Shown here one piece after another: positions 40,609-49,650 of a stretch of 64,000 bases of DNA. Source of the DNA: Caldilineaceae bacterium (GTDB taxonomy: Bacteria > Chloroflexota > Anaerolineae > Caldilineales > Caldilineaceae); NCBI GenBank assembly GCA_026645575.1, contig JAPKMW010000003.1, forward strand, positions 186,001 to 250,000, in the 5' to 3' direction. Numbering within the stretch: the first letter of the stretch is position 1; each line of letters starts with the position of its first letter. The position numbers and the translations under genes are program-made. The notes under the pieces are model-generated. The model was not told the DNA's origin. It made no database searches and worked only from the letters and a program-made list of their open reading frames with translations.

Positions 40609-41538
40609 ATGTTCAGCCTGAATAGTCGTGAAGGGTCATCACTCCTCTTCCCACGCAAATTTTCGTTTGTTTGGACTGATGTAACATCTTTATCCAAAGC
40701 ATGGGTGCTCTTTTTTGTCGCCACCATGCTAGTTCTGTCCTTGCAGACGGCTGGGGTCTTTCAGCGTCCGTTTGAAACCAAAGTCGCTTTTCTTTATGTC
40801 TACTACTATAGTTCTTCGACTGAGGATCTGGAAAGCGCACTTTGGTGGGCGCCTTGGCCGAACAATCTGGTGGGGCGCCTAGGTTGGTATCGGCAAGGCT
40901 TGCACGAAGTCACCCACTATCGCACGCACATCCAATCGTTGGCAACCCAAGAAGCGCCGGCGATTCTAATTGCCGCCGCCATTGCGAATCAGGGGAACAG
41001 CCCGCAACGTCCCTTTGGTTGGGATGGCTTTGAACGTCTGCAAGCGTGGTTTGGTGCGCGCTTTGATTGGCAATTGAAACAATGGACATGGGCCAGGCGC
41101 CAGTGGGATGATTTTTTTGAAGCGCCCAGCGTCGGCATCGGTCAGATCCAACCGGAGGAGGCGCGGCGTCTGGTCGCCTATGCCGGCGACCGGCTCAATC
41201 TCTTTAGCGATCAAGTCAGCATTGGACTGATGCAAGCCAAACTGCAAAACGCCCACCAGATGTTTGCCCAGTTAGATCTGAATCAAACCGAACTCTTTGC
41301 CTTACTGGCTTTGAGCAATAATGACAGCAGCGACGGCGCCGGCACATTGGCGCTTTTTCAGCGCTTCAACGCCGATTTGAGCGAATTGCTCAGTTACGAC
41401 CAGACCAGCCGCATCCAGTTGGCGCGCATGATGACCTACCTGGATTATTTACACCGTGAGGAATGCTGGGAATTGCCCAATGGCGTCAACACCGATTACC
41501 TGTGGTGGCTCATTCACAACGCACGCCCAATGCCGTAA
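40609..41538 (+). CDS. Membrane-anchored protein, possible lysozyme-like fold
   Basis: A 309-residue protein behind GAGGAAACT. One N-terminal membrane segment (AWVLFFVATMLVLSLQTAGVF) anchors an exported domain. The segment EAPAILIAAAIANQGNSPQ followed by APSVGIGQIQPEEARRLVAY looks like the core of lytic transglycosylase or goose-type lysozyme proteins (catalytic acid plus S-xGxGQI). The match is partial and the first Glu is my guess at the acid. The C-terminus is helical with ALLALSNND and a late Cys. Peptidoglycan cleavage is possible but not shown. Confidence 0.4.
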   Translation: MFSLNSREGSSLLFPRKFSFVWTDVTSLSKAWVLFFVATMLVLSLQTAGVFQRPFETKVAFLYVYYYSSSTEDLESALWWAPWPNNLVGRLGWYRQGLHEVTHYRTHIQSLATQEAPAILIAAAIANQGNSPQRPFGWDGFERLQAWFGARFDWQLKQWTWARRQWDDFFEAPSVGIGQIQPEEARRLVAYAGDRLNLFSDQVSIGLMQAKLQNAHQMFAQLDLNQTELFALLALSNNDSSDGAGTLALFQRFNADLSELLSYDQTSRIQLARMMTYLDYLHREECWELPNGVNTDYLWWLIHNARPMP

Positions 41539-41698
41539 TCATTCGAGCCGCCCACAGCGTTGTTGTTATAGGACCGGCGCCACGCAATGCGCCGATCTTG
41601 TTCTGACCTTTGTATTACAAAATGCCGGCGTGAGTTACCTGACCTGGATATTTTGACAAATTGCCCACCTGTCGTGTATGGTATCCATCATTCAATGG

Positions 41699-41771
41699 CA
41701 GTCGACCGCAACGCAGCCAAAGTGAAATGAAGCCACACTGGGCTATGCGACGAAACGACGGCGGACGACTG
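41699..41771 (+). promoter_or_regulatory. Structured leader upstream of the ribosomal-protection gene
   Basis: CAGTCG (41699) and CGACTG (41766-41771) close a long imperfect stem with inner pairs CGCA/TGCG, AGCC/GGCT and AGTG/CACT. It precedes a leader ORF and the GTPase gene, an arrangement expected for attenuation. Confidence 0.45.
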
Positions 41772-41816
41772 AATGGCGCAACAACCGGATTTTTACGATA
41801 GAGAAAGGAGGATTCT

Positions 41817-41939
41817 ATGTGTCAACTCAGAAATAGCCAGCAATCCAATCGACAATCAAAACAGGTAAATAACCAAATGCGTAACCAGGGAATCCACCTT
41901 TATGAATATCGTCAACATCGGGATTGTCGCACATGTTGA
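41817..41939 (+). CDS. Leader ORF overlapping the ribosomal-protection gene
   Basis: A 40-codon frame starts MCQLRNSQQSNRQSKQVNNQ and ends in DCRTC. It follows the strongest Shine-Dalgarno of the area (AAAGGAGG, 5-6 bases from the ATG) and overlaps the first 38 bp of the GTPase gene in another frame. The peptide is rich in Gln, Asn and Arg. Known tet(M)-type genes carry leader peptides that couple drug-stalled ribosomes to expression; a similar role is inferred here from position, not sequence. Confidence 0.45.
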   Translation: MCQLRNSQQSNRQSKQVNNQMRNQGIHLYEYRQHRDCRTC

Positions 41940-43875
41940 TGCCGGCAAGACCACACTGACCGAACGCATCCTCTTTGAAACCAAGGTCATCAGCAAGATT
42001 GGCCGTGTTGATCACGGCAATACCCAGACCGATTCGCTGGCACTGGAAAAACGCCGCGGCATCACCATCAAAGCCTCGGTCGTCTCCTTCTTTGTCCAAG
42101 ACTTAAAAGTCAACCTAATTGACACGCCCGGCCATGCCGACTTTATCGCCGAAGTGGAACGTTCCTTTAGCGTTCTCGACGGCGCCATTCTCGTCATCTC
42201 TGCCGTGGAAGGGATTCAGGCGCAGACCAAATTCCTCATGGCGATCCTCAAGCAACTTCGCATTCCCACGATCATCTTTATCAACAAGATCGACCGGGCG
42301 GGCGCGCAGTCGGAAACGCTCATCAAGCAGATCAAGGCCAAACTGACTCCGGCGGTTATTGCCCTGAACCGCCCCGAACAGCTTGGCGACAAGGACGCGT
42401 TCATTGTCGCCAACCGTTTCAGCGCCGCCCAAGATCAGCCATTTTGGGAAGCTTGTATCGATCTGCTCACCCAGCACGATGACCATTTGTTGGAAGCCTA
42501 CCTCGACCAGGGCCATGTGACCGAAACCCAACTCCGCCACGCCTTGACCAGCCAGATCAAGGCCGCTAGGCTCTACCCGATCTTCTTTGGTGCGGCCATG
42601 ACGGGCGTCGGCGTGCCGGAATTGCTGGCGGCGGTCGGCGGGTTCTTCCCGTGCCACAACGATACCGGCGATACACCCTTGTCCGCCGTCGTCTTTAAGA
42701 TCGAACGGGAAGCTTCCGGCGAAAAGATTGCCTATGTCCGCCTCTTTTCAGGCCGGATCCAGGTTCGCGCCGAGGTGACGGTAGGCCGGAAAAGCTACGG
42801 GAATGCGATCAGCACGCAAAGCCACAAAGTGAAAAAGCTCCACGGTTTTCGCATGGGGAAAAGTGTCCAGTGCGCCGAAGTGGCGGCCGGCGAGTTTTGT
42901 AAAATCTGGGGCCTACCAGATGTGAAAATCGGTGATGTCATCGGCGCCTGGTCGGAGCAGATCAAGGATCTCCATTTTGTGGCGCCCCAGATGGAGGCGC
43001 GCATCGAGGCACAACCGCCGGAAAAGAATCATGACTTGTACCACGCCTTGACGGAACTGGCCGAAGAAGATCCGCTGATCAACGTCAGTCGCGACGCGTT
43101 CCACCATGAAATCTATCTGCGAATCTTTGGCGAAGTGCAAAAAGAGGTGCTAACCGAGATGCTGCAAGAGCAGTATGGGTTGACGGTCCACTTCGCCGAG
43201 ACACGGGTTGTCTGTATCGAAAAACCCATTGGCACAGGGCAGGCTTTTGAGATGATGGACGACGGCGAGAATCCCTTTGTGGCGACCGTCGGCTTCCGGG
43301 TGGAACCAGGCCCGCCGGGTAGCGGCATCACCTATAGCTATGAGGTGCAACTTGGCTCCTTGCCGCACCCGCTTCACCGCGCCATTGAAGAGACGGTTCG
43401 TGAAACCTTAAAACAGGGACTCTACGGCTGGGAAGTCCACGATCTGGCGGTGATCCTAACCCATTCCGGTTATAGCAGCGTCGCCACCACCGCCAGTGAT
43501 TTTCGCTTGCTCGTGCCGCTGGTGTTGATGGCGGCACTGGTCGAGGCGGGAACGGCGGTCTATGAGCCACTGAATGAGTTTGACCTGAGCGGCCCGCTTC
43601 ATGCCGTCAGCCAGGCCATGTTCAAGTTGACCATCGCCAAGGCGACCTTTGACCGCCCCATCCTCGCCAGTGACAGCTTTCAGTTAACTGGAACGTTGCC
43701 GGCCGCAACAACCGAAGCGTTTAAACGCGAGGTGTATGCCTTTGCCGGCGGCGAGGGTCTCTTTATCACCCGTGCCGCCGGCTATCGCCAAATCGAGCCG
43801 CCCTTCCCCACCCGCAAACGGGCAGATTGTAATCCCTTGAATCGCAAAGAGTATCTCTTTAATGTTGGCCGGTAA
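41902..43875 (+). CDS. Tet(M)/EF-G-like ribosomal protection GTPase
   Basis: A 657-residue translational GTPase, close to the 639 residues of Tet(M). G1 AHVDAGKTTL (residue 9), switch motif RGITIK (about 52), G3 DTPGHADF (about 74) and G4 INKIDRAG (about 128) are intact; the N-terminus NIVNIGIVAHVDAGKT is typical of Tet(M)/Tet(W)/OtrA-type proteins. These release tetracycline from the ribosome. C-terminal EF-G domains IV and V are recognisable (YSYEVQLGSLPHPLHRAIEE, then FDRPILASDSF). Whether it confers resistance is unknown; many environmental homologues are untested. Confidence 0.85.
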   Translation: MNIVNIGIVAHVDAGKTTLTERILFETKVISKIGRVDHGNTQTDSLALEKRRGITIKASVVSFFVQDLKVNLIDTPGHADFIAEVERSFSVLDGAILVISAVEGIQAQTKFLMAILKQLRIPTIIFINKIDRAGAQSETLIKQIKAKLTPAVIALNRPEQLGDKDAFIVANRFSAAQDQPFWEACIDLLTQHDDHLLEAYLDQGHVTETQLRHALTSQIKAARLYPIFFGAAMTGVGVPELLAAVGGFFPCHNDTGDTPLSAVVFKIEREASGEKIAYVRLFSGRIQVRAEVTVGRKSYGNAISTQSHKVKKLHGFRMGKSVQCAEVAAGEFCKIWGLPDVKIGDVIGAWSEQIKDLHFVAPQMEARIEAQPPEKNHDLYHALTELAEEDPLINVSRDAFHHEIYLRIFGEVQKEVLTEMLQEQYGLTVHFAETRVVCIEKPIGTGQAFEMMDDGENPFVATVGFRVEPGPPGSGITYSYEVQLGSLPHPLHRAIEETVRETLKQGLYGWEVHDLAVILTHSGYSSVATTASDFRLLVPLVLMAALVEAGTAVYEPLNEFDLSGPLHAVSQAMFKLTIAKATFDRPILASDSFQLTGTLPAATTEAFKREVYAFAGGEGLFITRAAGYRQIEPPFPTRKRADCNPLNRKEYLFNVGR

Positions 43876-43907
43876 TGTTTTGTGAAATCAAACGGCCTAC
43901 CATATCA

Positions 43908-43954
43908 ATGGCCGTGGGTAGTGGGTTGTCCGCAAACCTGCTACCCACGGCCAT
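43908..43954. terminator. 14-bp hairpin after the GTPase gene
   Basis: ATGGCCGTGGGTAG (43908-43921) pairs perfectly with 43941-43954. It lies 33 bp past the stop codon. Confidence 0.65.
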
Positions 43955-44112
43955 CATTGTTTGTTCCGGTTGTGTTGAAGTGCGCACCACGGCTGTTGTT
44001 TGGTAAATTTTTGTCAAAAATTTGCTACCATACTCTTGAGGGTTGATGTATAGTAGCGTTGGACGTCGCATCATCAGCCAGACAATCAACATTGATATGG
44101 GAGGCAGAATTT

Positions 44113-46479
44113 ATGAATCTTCGTTTCCGCCAGTTGCGCACCACGCTCCTTTGCGGTTTGGTTTGCTTGCTCTGTTCCGGCCTGAACCGCGACCTTGTGG
44201 TCCAAGCCGCCCCACCCCGTCAGTCGCTCATCCTCCCCAACCCGATCCTCTTTGTCACCCAAGTGCCGATTGTGACTGATTTCACGACGATTGGCTCGAC
44301 CTTTGGCAACCACCTGGGGAGCATGGCGAGCGTCGGGCGTGGCGGCGATCTGTGGATTCGTTATCCCGATGGCACGTTGAAGAATCTCACCGCGGTGGCG
44401 GGTTATGGGATTGCGACGGGGCTACAGGCCGGGACGGATGCGATTGCTGTGCGCGACCCGGCGGTCCACTGGAGCGGAGCCAAAGCCATCTTTAGCATGG
44501 TGATGGGCGCGCCAACGGAACAATTTGACACTACGGGGCAGGACGCCCGCTGGCAGCTCTATGAGATCACTGGGTTGGGTCAAAACGAGACGCCAGTCAT
44601 CACCAAAGTGCCTAACCAACCGGCAGCGTTTAACAATATCAGCCCGATCTATGGCAGCGACAACCGGATCATCTTTACTACAGATCGGCCACGCAACGGG
44701 GCGGCGCATCTCTACCCGCAATTGGATGAATACGAGTTATCGCCAACGGTTACGGGGCTGTGGAGCCTTGACCCGGCGACCGGCGATCTGCGCTTGCTCA
44801 ACCATGCCCCGTCGGGTAATTTTACCCCGATTGTCGATTCCTATGGACGCCTCATCTTTACCCAGTGGGATCACTTACAGCGCGACCAACAGGCTGACGC
44901 CGACGATGATGACAGCAAGGGGGATAATCAATGTAATGACGCCGGCACACGCTTTGGCACCTTTAACTACAGCGATGAAAGCGCAAGCGCAATCTACACC
45001 TTGGGCGTGCGCAGCGAAGTTTTTCCTGAGCCGCGCAAATGTCGCCAAGACCTGTTGGCCGGCACGAACATTCAGGGGCACGACTTGAATCACTTCTTTC
45101 CCTGGATGATCCAGCAGGATGGCAGCGAGGGCGAGATTCTCAACCACCTGGGTCGCCATGAATTGCATAGCTACATCGAGCGCGTCTTTAGCAATGACGA
45201 CAATCTGGAAGACTATTACGGCCAATTCAGCCGCTTTAATCCCAACCCCATCCTGAACATGTTCCAGATCAAAGAAGATGGCGTTATCCAGGGCCGTTAC
45301 TATGGCGTCGATGCGCCGGAGTTTGGCACCCACGCCGCCGGCGGCATTGTCCGTCTCGATGCCCAGCCGACCGTAAATGCCGACAACATCCGGATCACCT
45401 ATGTCACCCGGCGCGCCGCCAGTGACGATCCCAACCATCCTGGCCTCTTCCGGGAAGCGCTGCCGTTGAGCAACGGCGCCTTGTTGGCCGTCCACACGGC
45501 CGATGCTGGTGAGGAAGCGGGCAACAACACAACCAATTCCAGTTATGAGTTTCGTATCAAGCTGTTGACCCAAGGCGGGGACGGCTTTTCGACCGCCGGC
45601 ACACCGGTAACCACCGGCATCGCCAAGCGCCTCAGCTACTGGTCGCCGGATGAGTTAGTCAGCTACAACGGTATTTTGTGGGAACTCAACCCGGTTGAAG
45701 TGCGCGCCCGTCCGGCGCCGCCGTTGACCAAAGCGCCGGCCCTCGGCGCGCCCGAACAGCAGATGGTGACACAGGCCGGCGTCGATCTGGCGGCGCTCCA
45801 AGCCTATCTGGTACAGAATGACCTGGCCCTGGCGGTAGTGCGCAATGTCACTGAGCGTGATGATTTTGACTTTCAACAACCCTTTAATCTGCGGGTGCCG
45901 GGTGGTGCGGAAATGCTCAACCCCGACAGGCCCGGTACGGTCTACAGCGTCACCACCCTGCAATTCTTCCAGGGCGATCAGTTGCGGGGCATGACCGGCT
46001 GTTGTGACACTCAACCCGTGGCCGGACGGCGGGTCATCGCCCAATTTTTGCATGATCCGGCGGCTGTCCGGGCTAATGCCACCCTGCCGGCCAATGGGGC
46101 AACCGGTCAGATGCGAGTGGCCGCTGATGGTTCCGTGGCCGCGTTTGTTCCCGCCCGGCGCGCCCTTACCTGGCAGTTGACCAATCCTGACGGGGTCGGG
46201 ATTGTCCGCGAACGCTACTGGATCACCTTCCAACCTGGTGAGATTCGCACCTGCCCGGCCTGTCATGGGCCAAGCGACCGCGACCAGGCGGGGAATCTGC
46301 CGGTGACCAATGCGCCGGCAGCATTACTGACCTTGTTACAGCAGTGGAAGAGCCAACAGAATGAGCAGCCGACCGCCACGCCAACACCCGTAAACATACC
46401 GGGGGCAACACCGACCGCCACACCAACGAAAAACCCTGCGCTGAAGCAAAATTTGTTTTTGCCGACAACCCTACGGTAG
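44113..46479 (+). CDS. Secreted HzsA-like protein with haem c site
   Basis: A 788-residue protein with a signal peptide (to about residue 35) and GGGAGG before its start. The body resembles proteins annotated as hydrazine synthase alpha subunit-like, with beta-propeller segments (NRIIFTTDRPRN, RLIFTQWDHLQRD) and RHELHSYIERVF. Near residue 715, RTCPACHGPSDRDQAGN gives one CxxCH haem c motif. It ends in a Thr/Pro linker and NLFLPTTLR, a variant of the surface tail. True hydrazine synthesis is very unlikely here; homologues are widespread and uncharacterised. Probably an extracellular or cell-surface redox protein. Confidence 0.7.
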   Translation: MNLRFRQLRTTLLCGLVCLLCSGLNRDLVVQAAPPRQSLILPNPILFVTQVPIVTDFTTIGSTFGNHLGSMASVGRGGDLWIRYPDGTLKNLTAVAGYGIATGLQAGTDAIAVRDPAVHWSGAKAIFSMVMGAPTEQFDTTGQDARWQLYEITGLGQNETPVITKVPNQPAAFNNISPIYGSDNRIIFTTDRPRNGAAHLYPQLDEYELSPTVTGLWSLDPATGDLRLLNHAPSGNFTPIVDSYGRLIFTQWDHLQRDQQADADDDDSKGDNQCNDAGTRFGTFNYSDESASAIYTLGVRSEVFPEPRKCRQDLLAGTNIQGHDLNHFFPWMIQQDGSEGEILNHLGRHELHSYIERVFSNDDNLEDYYGQFSRFNPNPILNMFQIKEDGVIQGRYYGVDAPEFGTHAAGGIVRLDAQPTVNADNIRITYVTRRAASDDPNHPGLFREALPLSNGALLAVHTADAGEEAGNNTTNSSYEFRIKLLTQGGDGFSTAGTPVTTGIAKRLSYWSPDELVSYNGILWELNPVEVRARPAPPLTKAPALGAPEQQMVTQAGVDLAALQAYLVQNDLALAVVRNVTERDDFDFQQPFNLRVPGGAEMLNPDRPGTVYSVTTLQFFQGDQLRGMTGCCDTQPVAGRRVIAQFLHDPAAVRANATLPANGATGQMRVAADGSVAAFVPARRALTWQLTNPDGVGIVRERYWITFQPGEIRTCPACHGPSDRDQAGNLPVTNAPAALLTLLQQWKSQQNEQPTATPTPVNIPGATPTATPTKNPALKQNLFLPTTLR

Positions 46480-46670
46480 TCAGACGCCCGTCCAAAATAG
46501 GTCATTCATCCCGCCGCACTTGGGACGCCGCCCCATGACGGCGGGACGTTCCCCACGCGATTGGTTGGCATCCCCCGCCGATCAATACGCTGACACGAGC
46601 AACGGATAACTTTCAGGATGCATAGCACCAAGGTGTATAATGGTGTTGTTCATAAAAACATTCCCAACCG

Positions 46671-47173
46671 CTGGGGCTGAACCTCGCCACGCTGCTCGCC
46701 GCTCTCACCACTGAGGCGCAAAGCACCATCGCCGATGTACGTCGCCTGGTCTACCAACTGCGTCCGCCCGCTTTGGATGAATATGGGCTGCTCTCGGCCC
46801 TGCGCGAATATCTGCACCGCATGGCGCCGAAAGGGACAACGATCACACTGCAAGCGACCGAAACGTTACCCATCCTGCCCGCCGCTGTCGAAGTGGCGGC
46901 GTATCGCATTGTGCAGGAGGCGGTCAACAACGTGGTCAAACATGCGCGAGCATGTACGATCACCGTGACGATAGTGTTGCAACAGAATACGAAATTGCCA
47001 CTTTCCCCCAGTGTAGAAATTTGCGATAATGGCGTGGGCTTACCTGCTGATCACGGGATTGGGATTGGTCTCCATTCGATGCGCGAGCGGGCAGAGGAAT
47101 TGGAGGTAGTCATGTGATCGGCCAGCGAAGCGAGGGTGGAACCCAGGTGATAGCAAAGTTGCCGATTGGATAA
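46671..47173 (+). pseudogene. NarL-type sensor histidine kinase fragment
   Basis: The frame reads ATLLAALTTEAQSTIADVRRL, VYQLRPPALDEYGLLSALREY and, further on, VAAYRIVQEAVNNVVKHARA, the dimerisation-to-ATPase part of HisKA_3 kinases, then GIGLHSMRERAEELEVVM and a stop. In a shifted frame the true end follows: IGQRSEGGTQVIAKLPIG to a stop at 47173. The catalytic His region and the sensor part are missing and one frameshift separates the end, so this is a remnant. It adjoins a beta-lactamase-fold gene. Confidence 0.8.
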
Positions 47174-47206
47174 GTGCGGGATGCACAATTGCGACCAGGA
47201 ACAATC

Positions 47207-48244
47207 ATGACACAAACACAACTCCAAGAAACACTCAATTTATCGTTGGATGCCCACGCATTTTCAGGCGTTGTCTCTGTGCGCCAGGCAGGGCAAACCC
47301 TTTTTGAACGCGCAGCGGGCTATGCCGACCGCAGCAACAGAATCGCCAATACCCTGGACACCCGCTTTGGCATTGCCTCTGGGACGAAATTCCTCACGGC
47401 GTTGGCGATTGGCAAACTGATTGCCGCCCAGAAACTGACGCTATCCACGCGCTTGTGCGACTGTATTGAACTCAATTTCCCCCACTATACGCCCGATATC
47501 ACCATTCAGCACTTGCTCACCCATACTTCGGGCATCCCAGACTATTTTGATGAAGAGAAGTTCACCGACTTTGATCACTTCTCGGTCAGCCGCCCCTGGT
47601 ACGAATTGAAGGGACCGCGCGACTACCTCGCTATTTTTCCTGATGAACCGATGAAGTTTCCACCCGGTAGTCAATTTTCGTACTCAAATGGCGGTTATAT
47701 TCTCCTAGGCGTAGTCATCGAAGCTGTGACCGGCTTGAGCTATCAAGCGTATGTTGACCAGGCGATCTTCAAGGCTATCGGGATGGAGCGTTCAGGCTTT
47801 TTTGCTTTCAATCAGCTACCCGAAAACACTGCATTCGGTTACATCGAAGAGGCGGAGGGGTGGCGGACGAATATCTACAATCTACCCATCGTGGGAGCTT
47901 CGGATGGGGGCGCTTATACGACCGTGGCCGATCTGGCGACTTTGTGGCAAGCGTTTTGGGCCAATGCAATCTTGCCGCAAGAATTGGTTGCGCTCTATGC
48001 AAGCCCCTATGTACAGGCGGATGTGGAGAGTCCGTATTGGCATTACGGTCATGGGCTGTGGATCGATGATCCAGCCGCTGGCGAGCGGAAGGTTTATATC
48101 ATGGGTGGGGATGCCGGAGTGTCATTCTTCTCGAGCGTGCGGCGCGCTAGCGATCTACAAATCACGGTGATCTCGAACAAGAGCAATGGAACCAGGTCCG
48201 TCGTGCGCGACATCGATCGATTCTTCGGCTTCGTAACAATATAA
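47207..48244 (+). CDS. Beta-lactamase-fold serine hydrolase (class C type)
   Basis: A 345-residue protein starting at 47207 behind AGGAAC. The active-site Ser-x-x-Lys is FGIASGTKFL (SGTK) near residue 62 and the Tyr-x-Asn motif is FSYSNGGYILLG near residue 153; the third motif may be MGGDAGVSFF. These belong to the serine beta-lactamase and D-alanyl-D-alanine carboxypeptidase-like family (EstB/class C). No signal peptide, so it is cytoplasmic or exported by another route. It could be an esterase or peptidase; resistance to beta-lactams is not implied. Confidence 0.85.
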   Translation: MTQTQLQETLNLSLDAHAFSGVVSVRQAGQTLFERAAGYADRSNRIANTLDTRFGIASGTKFLTALAIGKLIAAQKLTLSTRLCDCIELNFPHYTPDITIQHLLTHTSGIPDYFDEEKFTDFDHFSVSRPWYELKGPRDYLAIFPDEPMKFPPGSQFSYSNGGYILLGVVIEAVTGLSYQAYVDQAIFKAIGMERSGFFAFNQLPENTAFGYIEEAEGWRTNIYNLPIVGASDGGAYTTVADLATLWQAFWANAILPQELVALYASPYVQADVESPYWHYGHGLWIDDPAAGERKVYIMGGDAGVSFFSSVRRASDLQITVISNKSNGTRSVVRDIDRFFGFVTI

Positions 48245-48255
48245 CGCCGTCCACT

Positions 48256-48315
48256 GCGCTTGGCGAGTCCGTGACTCGCGGCTGGGCTGGGGCGAGTCAC
48301 AGACTCGCCAAGCGC
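48256..48315. terminator. 24-bp hairpin after the hydrolase gene
   Basis: Arms 48256-48279 and 48292-48315 pair with one mismatch. Core GGCGAGTCCGTGACTCGC is a variant of the word at 2478. Confidence 0.7.
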
Positions 48316-48510
48316 TTACTGTATTCTTTTACGGACCCTTAGGCTTCTGATTGCTCACCTAGCCGCGCAAAGTGCGATTGTGCGGGCGCGTAAGGCGGGG
48401 TTACAGTAAGCCGACATTTGCCCCCTTCCCGGCGGTCTCGCTGGCCTGTGCGCAAATCCGCTGAAATTAGAAAATTGCTTACCCAAACAGAATTGCGAGA
48501 ATTTACCTTC

Positions 48511-49581
48511 ATGACAATGGCAACTATACGCGGCTGGCAACCCCAACAAACCTGGCTCTTTGTCGTCGGCGCCTTAGAATGGAAACATCCGGATCAGTTT
48601 GCGCCATTCCCTAAAGAAAATCGGCGGGACGCTGCGCTGGTGCGCTACTTCACGGAACAGGGTGTACCAGACGAACAGATCCTTTATCTCCAAGATCAAC
48701 AAGCCACCTTAGCCCAAATTGAGCAGGCGTTGACCAGCCACCTGCCAAAGGCGCAAAAGGGAGATCTACTCTTTCTCTACTATTGTGGACATGGCTACAA
48801 ACTAGATTCAGGTGATACCTGTTTTGCCTGCTACGATGCCGGCGACAAGGGAATCGCCGGCTGGGACGCGGCCACGATTCCCGCTGCCATTGAGCAGCAC
48901 TTCCCTGGTCGGCGGGCGTTTCTGGCCGCCGATTGCTGTTGCTCCGGCGGCTTGACCGAAAGCGTTGAAGCCCAGGCCGATCGCATTGCCTACGCCTGCC
49001 TCACCTCTTCCTCGGCCAACGAATCCTCCACCGGCAACTGGACCTTTACCGAAGGGCTGCTCGACGGCCTACGCGGCGAAGCCTATAGCGATGCCGATAA
49101 CAGCCAGGGGATAACCCTGTTGGAAGTAGCGAACCAGATCATTGCCGACATGGCGTTTGCCGAAGAGCAACGCACCTCGTTTATGACAACCGCCGGCTTT
49201 GATCCGCACATGATATTGGCTCCCGCCCGACGCAAAACCGATGCACGGATTGGCGAACGGGTGGAAGTTCTCAGCGGCGGCGACTGGTACAAAGCGCGCA
49301 TTATTGCCGCCGATGCTCAAAGCGACACCTACAAAGTGCATTACTACGGCTGGGAAACCAGTGATGATGAGTGGGTCAACCCAAGCCAACTGCGCACGAC
49401 GGATGTTACCCACTATGCAATTGGGGAAACCGTAGAGGTGAAATGGCAAGGCGACTGGTATCCGGCTATCATTCAAGGGGTCCAGGGCAATCTGCATCTG
49501 ATCCACTATGTGGACTATGCCGCGACTTGGGATGAGTGGGTGGGGCCAAGGCGGATGCGGCGGGGTGAAAAAGGTGGGTAG
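48511..49581 (+). CDS. Caspase-like protease with two C-terminal Tudor/Agenet-like domains
   Basis: A 356-residue protein. The C14 caspase fold has strand FLYYCGHGYKLD with the catalytic His near 95 and LAADCCCSGGL, where the catalytic Cys is the middle of three, near 141. The C-terminal third has two similar ~48-residue units: GERVEVLSGGDWYKARIIAA...GWETSDDEWV and GETVEVKWQGDWYPAIIQG...AATWDEWV. They resemble Tudor/Agenet-type SH3-like barrels, which in eukaryotes bind methylated Lys or Arg. Bacterial orthocaspases are known; this fusion is unusual. Substrate and role unknown; cell death or defence is a common guess. It converges with the response-regulator cluster. Confidence 0.75.
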   Translation: MTMATIRGWQPQQTWLFVVGALEWKHPDQFAPFPKENRRDAALVRYFTEQGVPDEQILYLQDQQATLAQIEQALTSHLPKAQKGDLLFLYYCGHGYKLDSGDTCFACYDAGDKGIAGWDAATIPAAIEQHFPGRRAFLAADCCCSGGLTESVEAQADRIAYACLTSSSANESSTGNWTFTEGLLDGLRGEAYSDADNSQGITLLEVANQIIADMAFAEEQRTSFMTTAGFDPHMILAPARRKTDARIGERVEVLSGGDWYKARIIAADAQSDTYKVHYYGWETSDDEWVNPSQLRTTDVTHYAIGETVEVKWQGDWYPAIIQGVQGNLHLIHYVDYAATWDEWVGPRRMRRGEKGG

Positions 49582-49650
49582 ATGTGCCGACCAGAAAAAG
49601 AACCCCTGGAGGCTGGGGTCTTTGTTTCTGTTGTCATGCGTTTTCTCGGC

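Noticed and set aside
44113..46479. Hydrazine synthase and an anammox lifestyle
   Set aside because: Only an HzsA-like subunit is present, without the other subunits; related proteins occur widely in bacteria that are not anammox.
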